The position numbers were made by a program, and so were the translations under genes. From Aliitabrizicola sp041905595 (GTDB taxonomy: Bacteria > Pseudomonadota > Alphaproteobacteria > Rhodobacterales > Rhodobacteraceae), in contig JAYRKT010000002.1 in the NCBI GenBank assembly GCA_041905595.1, positions 124,001-188,000 of the forward strand: a stretch of 64,000 bases of DNA, given 5' to 3'. Under the pieces are notes generated by a model. That model was not told the origin of the DNA and ran no database searches. It saw nothing but the letters and a program-made list of their open reading frames with translations. The stretch's first letter is position 1, and every line of letters starts with the position of its first letter. Below are positions 17,749 through 26,115 of this stretch, piece by piece.

Positions 17749-18873
17749 TTACGAGGTGGACCCGAGGACGCCCTCGACGAGGTAGTCCATGCTCTCGAGC
17801 TTCACATCGGTTTCGACAAAGGCCTCGCCCTCGGCGGCGATGACGTTGCCCTTGTTGTCCTTGAGCGGCCCCTTGATCACGGCGAAGCCGCCCTTGAGGA
17901 TCTCGGCCTGCTTGGCCTCGAAATCGGCCTTCGCCTCGGGGGTCACGGCCGGACCGAGCGGCGACATCTTGATGAAGCCTTCGGCCAGGCCGCCGCGGAC
18001 GAAGTTCGGGATCGGTTCGCCCGCCATCGTCATGGTGATCATGTCGGTATAGACCTTGGACCAGTTCCACTCGGCCCCGGTCAGATACTTGTCGGGCGCG
18101 AGCGAGGACTGGTTGGCGTGGTAGCCGCAGACATAGGCGCCGCGTCCCGCCGCCGTCTCGATCACCACCTTGGGGCTGTCGACATGGCAGGTGATGACGT
18201 CGCAGCCCGCATCGCAGAGCGCGTTCGTCGCCTCGGCCTCCTTCACCGCCAGCGACCATTCGCCGGTGAAGATCACCTGGCAGGTGATGGTCGGATCGAC
18301 CGAGCGCGCGCCGAGGAGGAAAGAGTTCACATTCAGCAGCACTTGCGGGATCGGCTTGGCCGCGACGAAACCGATCTTCTTGGTCTTGGTCATGTGCCCG
18401 GCCACGACGCCATTCAGGTACTGGCCCATGCCGATATAGCCGAAATAGCTGCCGACATTCTTCGGGTGCTTGTCGGCCTGCCACATCCCGCCCGCATGCT
18501 CGAACCGGACATCGGGATATTTCACCGCCATCTCGAGGATGTGGGGATCGAAATAGCCGAACGAGGTCGGGAACACGAGCGTCGCGCCATCGAAGTTGAT
18601 CATCGACTCCATCGTCTTCTGGACGTCGATGGTCTCGGGGACATTCTCTTCCTCCACCACCGTCACGCCGGAGATGGATTTCAGCGCCGCGGCGCCCTCG
18701 GCATGGGCCTGGTTGTAACCGTAGTCATCCTTGGGACCGACATAGATGAACCCGACCGTCAACTTGTCGAGAGCCTCGGCCCGGGCCATGCGCGGCAATC
18801 CAATCAGTGCGGCAGACCCGACCAACGCAGTCCCGGTCAGAAAGTGGCGGCGTGAGAGAGAGGAAGTGGACAT
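17749..18873 (-). CDS. BMP-family periplasmic binding protein with Tat signal
   Basis: 374 residues. The N-terminus SLSRRHFLTGTALVGSAALI is a twin-arginine signal, with probable cleavage after ARA near residue 32, so the protein is exported folded. The mature part starts LTVGFIYVGPKDDYGYNQAH, the BMP/Med-type fold. In the operon it precedes two permeases, BiuH, the ATPase, a second hydrolase and a cupin. The ATG has GGAG upstream. It should set the specificity for biuret-, triuret- or other ureide-like substrates (inference). Confidence 0.88.
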   Translation of the reverse strand: MSTSSLSRRHFLTGTALVGSAALIGLPRMARAEALDKLTVGFIYVGPKDDYGYNQAHAEGAAALKSISGVTVVEEENVPETIDVQKTMESMINFDGATLVFPTSFGYFDPHILEMAVKYPDVRFEHAGGMWQADKHPKNVGSYFGYIGMGQYLNGVVAGHMTKTKKIGFVAAKPIPQVLLNVNSFLLGARSVDPTITCQVIFTGEWSLAVKEAEATNALCDAGCDVITCHVDSPKVVIETAAGRGAYVCGYHANQSSLAPDKYLTGAEWNWSKVYTDMITMTMAGEPIPNFVRGGLAEGFIKMSPLGPAVTPEAKADFEAKQAEILKGGFAVIKGPLKDNKGNVIAAEGEAFVETDVKLESMDYLVEGVLGSTS

Positions 18874-18994
18874 CAGCGGTTCTCCATCCTGGCGGGCCGC
18901 GACTGGACGTTGGGAGGAGGTGGAAGGCAGCCCGAACGAAGACGACGATGATCAAATGCAGCGCTGCTGTCTTCTGCTGTTTTCGCACTGGATC

Positions 18995-19011
18995 GCTGCA
19001 AGAATTGCAGC
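18995..19011. promoter_or_regulatory. Palindromic LysR-type box upstream of the BMP/biuret operon
   Basis: GCTGCAA-GAA-TTGCAGC is a perfect 7-base dyad and contains T-N11-A with dyad symmetry, the consensus for LysR-family sites. It lies 122 bases before the binding protein ATG and downstream of the LysR gene, in the only sizeable gap of the operon, so it is a good candidate for control by that regulator. Confidence 0.5.
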
Positions 19012-19036
19012 ACTTCCCCAGACACAACCGGGACAT

Positions 19037-19077
19037 GCTGCTATCTGAACGCCCGAGCCGTCCCGGGCTGCTATCTG
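19037..19077. repeat. 11-bp direct repeat pair upstream of the BMP operon
   Basis: The sequence GCTGCTATCTG occurs at 19037-19047 and again at 19067-19077, with starts 30 bases apart, about three helical turns. It sits between the LysR stop and the palindrome at 18995. Such in-phase repeats suggest cooperative protein binding, but no known factor is identified. Confidence 0.45.
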
Positions 19078-19098
19078 GATCAGACTGGCAGGCAGCGT

Positions 19099-19998
19099 TC
19101 AGCTGTAGCGCTCGGTCATCGCCCGCGTGATCTGATCCGCGAATTTTGCAGCGGCAACCGGCAGGGTGCGCCCGCGCAACTGCCCAAGAAGCAACTGCCC
19201 CGGGCCGACATCACGCAGGTCAAGCGGACGATAGTGAAGCCCGTCATGCCCTTGTGGCGGCAGGCCGATCGGGATCTGGAACGAGATCAGGTTTTCGGTG
19301 GTCGGATATCGCCGGAGGAACTCGAAACTGTCCGATTCTACCGTGGCAGGAAGGCTGAACGAAGCCCGCATCAGCGCCGCGTCGATCAGGTGGCGCACGC
19401 CATAGGCTGCCGTCGGCAAGCCGATCGGATACGGCACACAGTCGCGCAATCGGATGACCTCCTTGCGCGACAGCGGATGATCTTCGGCCATCACCGCGCA
19501 GATCGTCTGCTGCACGACCGTCAACGTGTGGAAATCGCTGAAGCGCACGGGCTCCAGCACCAGGGCGAGATCCGCCGAGTGGTCGACCAGCGCCTGTTCA
19601 GCTGCGTCGCGGTCGCGCAAATGCACGCTGAACGTCACGGCCGGATGGTCACGACGGTAAATCGAGATCTGCTCTGGCAGGAAGAACGGCAGCAGAGCCT
19701 GACTGCAGGCAATCGAGACATGGCCGCGCCGTTCGCCAGACAGATCGGCAATCTGCGACCGGACCCGGTCAAGGTCGGAGATCTGGTTGCGGATGTGGTG
19801 GATCAGCAGTTCCCCGGCCGTCGACAACCGGACACCGCGCGGCAACCTTTCGAAGATTGGCGCGCCAAGCTCTTCTTCCATCGCCAGAAGCCGGCGGTTC
19901 AGCGCTGTCGAGGTGATCGCCAGCGTCTCGGCCGCCTTGCGGATCGACCCGGCCCGGGCAATCGCATCTATGAAACGCAATGAGTCGAGATGCTTCAT
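19099..19998 (-). CDS. LysR-family transcriptional regulator
   Basis: 299 residues from the ATG at 19998; an upstream extension to 20169 runs across the mobile-element boundary and is not used. The N-terminal winged helix shows the family pattern FIDAIARAGSIRKAAETL and TALNRRLLAMEEELG, followed by a periplasmic-binding-like effector domain from about residue 90. It is encoded in the same direction directly upstream of the BMP transporter operon rather than divergent from it. Likely target: the palindrome at 18995-19011. Effector unknown; biuret, allophanate or a nitrogen signal would fit. Confidence 0.85.
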   Translation of the reverse strand: MKHLDSLRFIDAIARAGSIRKAAETLAITSTALNRRLLAMEEELGAPIFERLPRGVRLSTAGELLIHHIRNQISDLDRVRSQIADLSGERRGHVSIACSQALLPFFLPEQISIYRRDHPAVTFSVHLRDRDAAEQALVDHSADLALVLEPVRFSDFHTLTVVQQTICAVMAEDHPLSRKEVIRLRDCVPYPIGLPTAAYGVRHLIDAALMRASFSLPATVESDSFEFLRRYPTTENLISFQIPIGLPPQGHDGLHYRPLDLRDVGPGQLLLGQLRGRTLPVAAAKFADQITRAMTERYS

Positions 19999-20094
19999 AT
20001 CCGCCCGAGACCATTTGGTGCCGGCATCAGTTGCAGCGACACCGCCGCCGCGGTCAAGCCAGGAGGGACCTGGTGATATGTTCCTGAAGGGAAA

Positions 20095-20108
20095 TGGCGG
20101 ACCCGGAG
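20095..20108. repeat. Left attachment site, duplicate of the tRNA-Arg 3' end
   Basis: TGGCGGACCCGGAG is identical to the 14 bases at 31461-31474, which are the 3' end of tRNA-Arg including CCA. It lies between the LysR gene and the integrase. The left copy is part of a 10-bp inverted repeat (GAAATGGCGG / CCGCCATTTC), which may aid recombination or be coincidence. Confidence 0.6.
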
Positions 20109-20260
20109 GCCGCCATTTCAGCTTAGCGTCCCGTCGCACCCCGTTGTACCTGAGAGCAAAATATCCCAATGAAAATTAGTGAAATTGGATGTGCGCCGTT
20201 TCACCCCGTCGCATGTCATGGTATCCTGTCGTTATCATTTTGATGGGTAGGATGCCGGGA

Positions 20261-21550
20261 ATGCCTAAGGTTGCCGCCGAACTCGGGCCGCTAGACGTAA
20301 AGCGCCTCGCCCATCCTGGCGGAAAAGGCAACGCGATGGTGTCAGTTGGCGGCGTCGCGGGGCTGTATCTGCAACTCACGCCAAAGGGCGGCAGGACGTG
20401 GATTCTGCGCATGCTAGTCGGGGGGCGCAGAAGGGACATTGGGCTTGGCGGCTATCCGACCGTGACGCTAGCGCAGGCCAGGGACAAGGCACGGGAAGCC
20501 AGGGACAAGGTAGAGCGCGGTGTTGATCCGGTCGAAGAACGGAAAGCGGCTAAGGCCAGACTAGTCGAGGCCAGACGCAAGGGGATGCTCTTTAGCGAGG
20601 CTGTGGACAAGGCGCTGGCTGCGAAGCTAGACGCCTTCAGAAACGAAAAGCACCGCGCCCAGTGGCGCAGCACTTTGGACCGCTACGCGATGCCAGAGCT
20701 TGGCGCGCTTCCGGTCGGAGGGATTGATGCTGCCGCCGTCCTGCGCGTCTTGCAGCCGATCTGGGCAACAAAGACCGAAACTGCTGTGCGAGTGCGCGGG
20801 CGTATCGAGGCAGTACTAAGCTGGGCCACGGTTGCTGGCCACCGGACAGGCGACAATCCTGCGCGCTGGGCGGGCAACCTCAAGGAACTTCTTCCTGCCG
20901 CAAGCAAGGTTGCGAAGGAAAGCAACCACCCTGCCCTGCAATTGGATGTTGCCGCCGCTTGGATGGCCGATCTGCGAAAGCGCGAAGGCTTCCCCGCAAG
21001 AGCGTTGGAGTTTCTTGCCCTGACTGCCGCCCGATCAGGCGAAGTGCGAGGCGTAACTTGGGATGAAATCGACCTAGAGCGTGGCCTTTGGACCGTCCCC
21101 GCCCGGCGCATGAAGATGCAGCGTGAGCATCGCGTGCCACTTACTACGGAAGCGGTCGCACTTTTGAAAGGCCTTCCAAGGCTTGACGGGAACCTACTAG
21201 TATTCCCTAGCGCAAAGGGAGGCCAGCTTTCGGACATGACGCTTTCCATGCTCATGCGGCGGCAGCACGCGGCGGCGGTCGATGGCGGCGGGGTCGGCTA
21301 TCTCGACCGCGTGAGCAAGCGCCCAGCGGTTCCCCACGGCCTTCGCAGCACCTTTCGGGATTGGGTGGCCGAGCGTACGAACTTCCCCGGCGAAATGGCA
21401 GAGGTGGCCTTGGCTCACCGGATTAGCAGCGCGGTCGAAGCCGCGTACCGGCGCGGTGACATGATCGAAAAGCGACGGCGGATGATGGCGGATTGGGCTG
21501 CCTTCCTCAGCGTCGAACGCTTGGCAGGTCAATTGTTAAGGATTCGATGA
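20261..21550 (+). CDS. Tyrosine-type site-specific integrase (P4-like, DUF4102 N-terminus)
   Basis: 429 residues from the ATG at 20261; ATGs at 20243 and 20252 are possible alternatives. The N-terminal arm-binding domain (LYLQLTPKGGRTWILR, GLGGYPTVTLAQAR) is the DUF4102 type. The catalytic domain has the first Arg in AARSGEVRGV, HGLRSTFRDW with the His-x-x-Arg pair, a further His in ALAHRISS and the nucleophilic Tyr in AAYRRGD. All key residues are present, so it should be active. This family usually targets tRNA 3' ends, matching the att duplication. It overlaps the next gene by 4 bases. Confidence 0.92.
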   Translation: MPKVAAELGPLDVKRLAHPGGKGNAMVSVGGVAGLYLQLTPKGGRTWILRMLVGGRRRDIGLGGYPTVTLAQARDKAREARDKVERGVDPVEERKAAKARLVEARRKGMLFSEAVDKALAAKLDAFRNEKHRAQWRSTLDRYAMPELGALPVGGIDAAAVLRVLQPIWATKTETAVRVRGRIEAVLSWATVAGHRTGDNPARWAGNLKELLPAASKVAKESNHPALQLDVAAAWMADLRKREGFPARALEFLALTAARSGEVRGVTWDEIDLERGLWTVPARRMKMQREHRVPLTTEAVALLKGLPRLDGNLLVFPSAKGGQLSDMTLSMLMRRQHAAAVDGGGVGYLDRVSKRPAVPHGLRSTFRDWVAERTNFPGEMAEVALAHRISSAVEAAYRRGDMIEKRRRMMADWAAFLSVERLAGQLLRIR

Positions 21551-22452
21551 TGTGGAAGCCGGAAGGCTCGCTAACGTGGCGAGAAGCCTTCAGCGGCTTC
21601 CACCACATCACAGAACAAGTGATAAACCGCCTGTATGGCACTTCGCATAACGTAGATGGGAAAATAATATTCACACACACCACAGAATACTATCTGGTCA
21701 AAGCTGGAGTATCGCAGAATTATGAAGAAGCTAGCCTAGCAATCTCGCTGATGGCGACATTCGTAATGGCTAACTTTCTTGATGAGTTTCCGCCTTTGGT
21801 CACGGACATCAAAGGCAATGCACTTGAACTCGAATGGGTTTTCTTCACTCACAAGGATCAGCTTGAGCTGTGCTACTTTGACTGGCCGCTTAAGGAATCC
21901 GCACAGTTTATGCCGTTCTTTCGCTACTTTGATACAAATGGGTTTGGGTCGTCCGACCTCTACCAGCGATTCGCTTTCATCAATTACGAAACGGGTATGC
22001 TGCGAACCACCAATGGAGCATCCAATTACTTGCGCTTTCAACTGGGATTCGATGAGGCCGGTGTAAAAGATGTGCTTCATGTCGCAGAAGAAGTTAAATG
22101 GTCTTTAGTATACTGGCCTGCCCCTTTTGACAACGAACGGCTGAGAGAGTTTCTTGCGATTCTCGAAGTTAATGACGACTTTACGCGCGTCTTGGATGAT
22201 CTGCTTGGCGTTAGGAAAACAGCCGGCCAAGACGGCAATCAAGCCGGATCGAACCCGAAACGTGGCAGACCTGCCAACAAGACGCCTGATGCCCTGAGTG
22301 CACTTTTGGCCTGTTTTCCAGACGGCATCGATGGACAGTCCAGGAAAGAGGTATGGAAGTCCGTCGAGGCGCATACAGGAAAGACGTTCTCGGAAAGAAC
22401 AGTGGCCCGTGCGATACAGGCCTTTCGCGCCGGCGGCCAAATTCCGCACTAG
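21547..22452 (+). CDS. Unknown protein coupled to the integrase
   Basis: 301 residues from the ATG at 21547, which overlaps the integrase stop (ATGA) and has AAGGAT upstream. Base composition is clearly more A+T-rich than the flanking chromosome. No signal peptide or membrane segment. The first ~220 residues are rich in aromatics and show no motif that I recognise; then comes a basic linker (PKRGRPANKT) and a C-terminal region with SRKEVWKSVEAHTGKTFSERTV cut short here as SRKEVWKSV and SERTVARAIQAFR, which could be a small helix-turn-helix. Function unknown; a regulator or directionality factor for the integrase is one possibility. Confidence 0.7.
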   Translation: MMWKPEGSLTWREAFSGFHHITEQVINRLYGTSHNVDGKIIFTHTTEYYLVKAGVSQNYEEASLAISLMATFVMANFLDEFPPLVTDIKGNALELEWVFFTHKDQLELCYFDWPLKESAQFMPFFRYFDTNGFGSSDLYQRFAFINYETGMLRTTNGASNYLRFQLGFDEAGVKDVLHVAEEVKWSLVYWPAPFDNERLREFLAILEVNDDFTRVLDDLLGVRKTAGQDGNQAGSNPKRGRPANKTPDALSALLACFPDGIDGQSRKEVWKSVEAHTGKTFSERTVARAIQAFRAGGQIPH

Positions 22453-22546
22453 AGTTTTGGCAATTTTGGCATTTTTGCCGTCCTTCCGAGCTTCGCCAAG
22501 AACTGGCAGGGTTCCTCTCGATGCAACTTAGCAAGAGGGTGATCCA

Positions 22547-22750
22547 GTGCCAAAGTGTACTGACAACTGTCGTCCCGCGTATGCGACCGATGCCGCGGTT
22601 GCCGCCCATTTCGGGGTCAATCGTGCAACGATATGGGGATGGGTAAATCGCAACGGTTTCCCGGCGCCAGTAAAACTGTCGCCCCAAATCACCCGTTGGC
22701 GCTGGGCAGATGTGCAGGCCTGGGAAGCCGAGCAAACGCGCGCCGCCTAA
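22547..22750 (+). CDS. AlpA/excisionase-like helix-turn-helix protein
   Basis: A 67-residue protein with a GTG start at 22547 and AAGAGGG eight bases upstream. The helix-turn-helix reads AAVAAHFGVNRATIWGWV, followed by FPAPVKLSPQITRWRWADV, the wing and 'xxRWxxxDVxxW' ending seen in AlpA-type regulators. These small proteins in P4-like elements activate or assist excision. Position after the integrase and before the primase fits that role. Confidence 0.75.
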   Translation: MPKCTDNCRPAYATDAAVAAHFGVNRATIWGWVNRNGFPAPVKLSPQITRWRWADVQAWEAEQTRAA

Positions 22751-22860
22751 ACGATTCCGCCACCCCAACGGTTGGGGCGGCGGGCTTAATCGTTCAAGGC
22801 TATGCAAGATGCCAAGATTATAGCCCCAAGCCGCCCTGCCCGCAATATTAGAGGCAGAGC

Positions 22861-23181
22861 ATGGACCAAGAGAAAAAGAAGCGCTGGGACCGGGCGACAT
22901 ATACGGTCAATGGCAGCGACGGTGAAACGCGCGAAATCACTCTCATGGGTCGCGACCGTTGGGCGCTTGAAATGCTGATGCAGGCAGGACCGCGCGGGAT
23001 AACCGCAATCGAGATGAACGGCCCGCGCCTTCACGCTTACATCTTCGATCTGCGGCACGAACACGGATTGGACATCGTGCGCGAAGATGAACCGCACGGC
23101 GGCGATTTTCCCGGCCATCATGGCCGATACTTCCTGGTTTCCAAAGTGGATCAGAAGCCCGCTCAGTCGGTGGCCGCATGA
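22861..23181 (+). CDS. Small element protein with a winged-helix-like segment
   Basis: 106 residues, start ATG at 22861 with AGAGGCAGAGC upstream. The middle part (RWALEMLMQAGPRGITAIE, followed by HAYIFDLRHEHGLDIV) has the spacing of a short winged-helix DNA-binding domain as found in small proteins of alphaproteobacterial prophages. It overlaps the primase gene by 4 bases, so it is part of the replication operon. Function not proven; a replication accessory or repressor is possible. The 110-base gap before it holds a CCCCAA-CGG-TTGGGG hairpin. Confidence 0.65.
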   Translation: MDQEKKKRWDRATYTVNGSDGETREITLMGRDRWALEMLMQAGPRGITAIEMNGPRLHAYIFDLRHEHGLDIVREDEPHGGDFPGHHGRYFLVSKVDQKPAQSVAA

Positions 23182-24038
23182 GCGAAGCCCACAACCTCAC
23201 ACTCGCACTGTCAGGCGACTGGCGCGGCAATCATGGCAGCGCCCCCTGTCCGGTGTGCCAGCCCGAGAGACGGCGCGACCAACGCGCACTTTCGATCCGG
23301 GACGACGGGGGACGACTTCTTACCTTCTGTCACAAAGGGGGATGCGACTTCCGGGCCATCACTCAGGCGGCGGGCATTCCGTCTGCGCCTGGCGCTATCG
23401 ACCTACAGGCCGCACGGGAAGCCGACACACGCCGCACCGCCTATGAGGCGGAACAGCGCGCCAAGGCGCGGAAGCTCTGGGATGCCGGTGGCCCGATCAG
23501 CGGGACAAAGGGCGAGGCATATCTGCGGACGCGGGGCATTACCTGTGCGCTTCCCCCTTCGCTTCGATGGGTCGCGGACGCATTCCATGGCCCGAGCGGC
23601 AGGTGGCATTCTGCGATGGTCGCGGACGTGTCCACGGGCGGGGTGCATCGGACATTCTTCGAGAGGTCGGGCGCACGGCTGACCGCAAACGCCAAGATGA
23701 TGCAGGGGCCTTGTTCTGGGGGCGCTGTGGCGCTGTCACAGGCCCAAGGACCGCTTGTAGTGTGTGAGGGCATAGAGACCGGCCTAAGCATTCTAAGCGG
23801 CCTTCTGGGCGAGCCTGCGGAGGTGTGGGCCGCCCTTTCCACCTCTGGCATTCGCGCCCTCGCCTTGCCAGCCAAGCCCAGGCGGTTGATCATTGCCGCT
23901 GATGGTGACCCTGCCGGGAACGAGGCGGCAAAGGCTCTGGGCGATCGAGCCTATTGTCTGGGGTGGGATGTGTTCCTTTGGCCTGCGCCAGACGGGCAGG
24001 ATTGGAATGATGTTCTGCAAGCAAAGGGAGCGGCATGA
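23178..24038 (+). CDS. Toprim-domain DNA primase of the element
   Basis: 286 residues. An N-terminal zinc finger is seen as CPVCQPE ... TFCHKGGC (about residues 24-58), as in phage and plasmid primases. A linker leads to a Toprim domain with the conserved Glu in LVVCEGIETG (around 194-203) and the DxD-type motif in IIAADGDPAGNEAA (around 235-248). It probably makes primers for autonomous replication. Overlaps both neighbours by 4 bases, forming a tight operon with the AAA ATPase, like primase-helicase pairs in P4-type satellites. Confidence 0.85.
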   Translation: MSEAHNLTLALSGDWRGNHGSAPCPVCQPERRRDQRALSIRDDGGRLLTFCHKGGCDFRAITQAAGIPSAPGAIDLQAAREADTRRTAYEAEQRAKARKLWDAGGPISGTKGEAYLRTRGITCALPPSLRWVADAFHGPSGRWHSAMVADVSTGGVHRTFFERSGARLTANAKMMQGPCSGGAVALSQAQGPLVVCEGIETGLSILSGLLGEPAEVWAALSTSGIRALALPAKPRRLIIAADGDPAGNEAAKALGDRAYCLGWDVFLWPAPDGQDWNDVLQAKGAA

Positions 24039-25222
24039 CACAGGCCCGCCCGTTCCAATACAAGCCAGAAAGTGCCCCGGTTGATTTCCCCGCGTGGCGA
24101 GAACTCGACCCAGCGGAAATCCCGCGCATCCGCTTCGTCTATGGCAGCATTTACGCGGCTGGCTACCTAACCGTGACCTTTGCCGCCCCCAAGACCGGCA
24201 AGAGCCTTCTGGGCCTGGCAGAGGGGATTGACGCGGCCACGGGCCGGGGCTTCCTGACCGGTAGGCCTGCCGAACCGCAGCGAGTCCTCTACTTCAATGC
24301 GGAGGACGACCAAGACGTATTGAACGCGCGCACCATGGCAGCCCTGCAAGAACAGGGGATACCACAGCGCGAGATTGTGGATCGGTTCCATGCCGTTTCG
24401 GGGGTGTCCGAGGACAAGAGCCTTGTGCTGATCAAGGGCGAGAAGAACGAGATTCAGGAACCCGCATTCTCGTTCCTGACAGACTTCTTCCGCCGCAAGC
24501 AGATAACCCTGGCCGTTTTCGACCCACTGCAAGACCTGTCACAAAGCCCAGAGACAAATGAGGCTTTCCGGGCGCTGGGCGCGCGTATCCGCCGCCTCGC
24601 CAGCGAAACGGGTGTGGCAATCGGGATTGTCCATCACACCCGCAAGCCGACCGCTGGCGCGCAGATCACCCTAGACGATGGCCGGGGCGGATCAGCTCTG
24701 CGCGGGGTGGCACGGTTCAACCGCCTTTTGGCTCCGATGACAGAGGCAGAGGGCGCGCAAGCAGGGGTCGATGACTTCCGCCGCTATTTCCGCATAGCAG
24801 AGGCTGAGAGCAACCTTGCCCCGCCTTCGTCCGACCGGAACCAATGGTTTGAAAAGACCGGCGTAGAAATCGGCAACGGGGGCGCTTACCCAACCCTGCG
24901 CAAATGGACATGGCCGGAAGCCTTCACGGGCGTAACGGTCAACGATGCCTGCCGGGTAAGGGCGATGATTGCTGACCGCGCGGAACGTGATGACCCTGCC
25001 CGCGAGAATGCACAAGCCAAGGACTGGGCGGGGCACATCGTTGCCGAGGTGATGTGCCTGGATTTGGGCAAGACCGCCGACAAAGCACGCGTGAAGGCGA
25101 TGCTACGAAAATGGATCGAAACCGGCGTGCTGGCCGTGGAACGGATGAAACACGGAGACAAGAGCAAAGAAGCCTTGTTCGTGTTTGCCGGGCCAAACAA
25201 CCCTGCGGAAGTGAGCGAATGA
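24035..25222 (+). CDS. RepA-like AAA ATPase (replicative helicase type)
   Basis: 395 residues of the RecA/AAA_25 fold. Walker A is FAAPKTGKSLL (about residues 48-58), Walker B LAVFDPLQDL (around 160-169), and HHTRKP followed by GGSALRGVARFNRLL is the conserved sensor region of RepA/RegA-like helicases. The C-terminal ~100 residues look like a helical DNA-binding tail. With the upstream primase it would drive replication of the excised element. The repeat-rich gap immediately downstream could be its origin. Confidence 0.85.
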   Translation: MTQARPFQYKPESAPVDFPAWRELDPAEIPRIRFVYGSIYAAGYLTVTFAAPKTGKSLLGLAEGIDAATGRGFLTGRPAEPQRVLYFNAEDDQDVLNARTMAALQEQGIPQREIVDRFHAVSGVSEDKSLVLIKGEKNEIQEPAFSFLTDFFRRKQITLAVFDPLQDLSQSPETNEAFRALGARIRRLASETGVAIGIVHHTRKPTAGAQITLDDGRGGSALRGVARFNRLLAPMTEAEGAQAGVDDFRRYFRIAEAESNLAPPSSDRNQWFEKTGVEIGNGGAYPTLRKWTWPEAFTGVTVNDACRVRAMIADRAERDDPARENAQAKDWAGHIVAEVMCLDLGKTADKARVKAMLRKWIETGVLAVERMKHGDKSKEALFVFAGPNNPAEVSE

Positions 25223-25558
25223 CCTCCCCCGCTTTCCCCCACCTTCCCCTACCTTTCCCTCACCTCTGGGTTTCCCCAGTAACGCCCCCCACCCCCACCT
25301 TTGTAAGGGGTGTGGGGGTGGTGGTGGGGGAAGTGTCCAGGCGTCAAGTTTCCCCCACCCTTGGCCTGCCGACTATGCGCGGAACGGAGGTGAGGAATGG
25401 ACCTAAGTCGCATCGATCCTTGCACAAATCTAGGTGTTGGGCTGCTTAGCAGATCGGACTCTAAGATTGCCCCAAGGGCGTCAGGACCAGGCAGCTCTGC
25501 AAACGGGGCATTCTCAATGGTTTAACCCGCCTATGGCTGCCGAACTACGGAGGCATTG
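25223..25558. repeat. Repeat-rich non-coding stretch, candidate replication origin
   Basis: This 336-base gap has no convincing gene. It starts with iteron-like pyrimidine repeats TTTCCCCCACC (25233), TTCCCCTACC (25244) and TTTCCCTCACC (25254), with another exact TTTCCCCCACC at 25349. Between them CCCCCACCCCCACC can pair with the G-rich run TGGGGGTGGTGGTGGGGG at 25312-25330, and this G run could also form a quadruplex. The position behind primase and helicase genes suggests an origin; a transcription stop is the alternative. The last ~150 bases show nothing special until GGAGG before the next gene. Confidence 0.45.
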
Positions 25559-25861
25559 ATGCCCGAACCTGAAATCAATGGAGTCGAAATCGAGGAGCAC
25601 GCGGGCGGCGGCTTCACCGTCTACACCTATGGATTCTTCTTCGGACGCGGAAATATGCCGCACCGAAGAGCAAGGGCAAAGGCCATTTATGAAAACCTCG
25701 TTCGCAACCGCTGGTGCTGCAACTGGTGCGGTGAACCGGTGCCGACCTTTCGCCGTGCAGATGCCCGATATTGCACCGTCTCGTGCCGGAAAAAGGCGGC
25801 TCGCCGGCGGAAGGGGTTAAATTCGAATTTCGATTACTATTCCATGAAGTACGTCAAATGA
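25559..25861 (+). CDS. Small zinc-ribbon protein
   Basis: 100 residues from the ATG at 25559, which has a perfect GGAGG six bases upstream; a TTG three bases earlier is less likely. The C-terminal half has NWCGEPVP with an upstream Cys pair (CCNWC) and YCTVSCRKKAARRRKG, a four-Cys zinc ribbon followed by a basic tail, as in many small nucleic acid-binding proteins of mobile elements. It overlaps the next gene by 4 bases, so the two are made together. Function unknown. Confidence 0.7.
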   Translation: MPEPEINGVEIEEHAGGGFTVYTYGFFFGRGNMPHRRARAKAIYENLVRNRWCCNWCGEPVPTFRRADARYCTVSCRKKAARRRKGLNSNFDYYSMKYVK

Positions 25862-26115
25862 CAGGCCGTGAGCTTGCTGCCATCCGCAAAGCTGCCGGGC
25901 TGTCACAGTCAGAACTGGCGAAACGCGCCGGCATTGGGCGTCATGCTGTCAGCTACTGGGAGTGCAAGGCTGATATCCCGCACAGATGGAGATGGCCTTG
26001 GGCAGTCGAGCAGATCGGCAAGGTGCTCACGCTGCCGGTTTATGCCGCGCCAAACGCGCCCGCGCGGGGATGGGTGATACGGTCGCGCTCGATAGGCTGC
26101 CGGATTGAACCCTGA
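25858..26115 (+). CDS. Cro/CI-type helix-turn-helix regulator
   Basis: 85 residues from the ATG at 25858, coupled to the preceding gene by ATGA. The XRE-type helix-turn-helix is plain: ELAAIRKAAGLSQSELAKRA followed by GIGRHAVSYWE. It probably represses element genes. The C-terminal part (APNAPARGWVIRSRSIGC) has no known motif. The 194 bases downstream to the sulfatase stop contain only short chance frames. Confidence 0.75.
   Translation: MTGRELAAIRKAAGLSQSELAKRAGIGRHAVSYWECKADIPHRWRWPWAVEQIGKVLTLPVYAAPNAPARGWVIRSRSIGCRIEP

Noticed and set aside
25223..25360. CRISPR array from the short pyrimidine repeats
   Set aside because: Repeats are about 10-11 bases, adjacent and imperfect, with no spacers and no cas genes.
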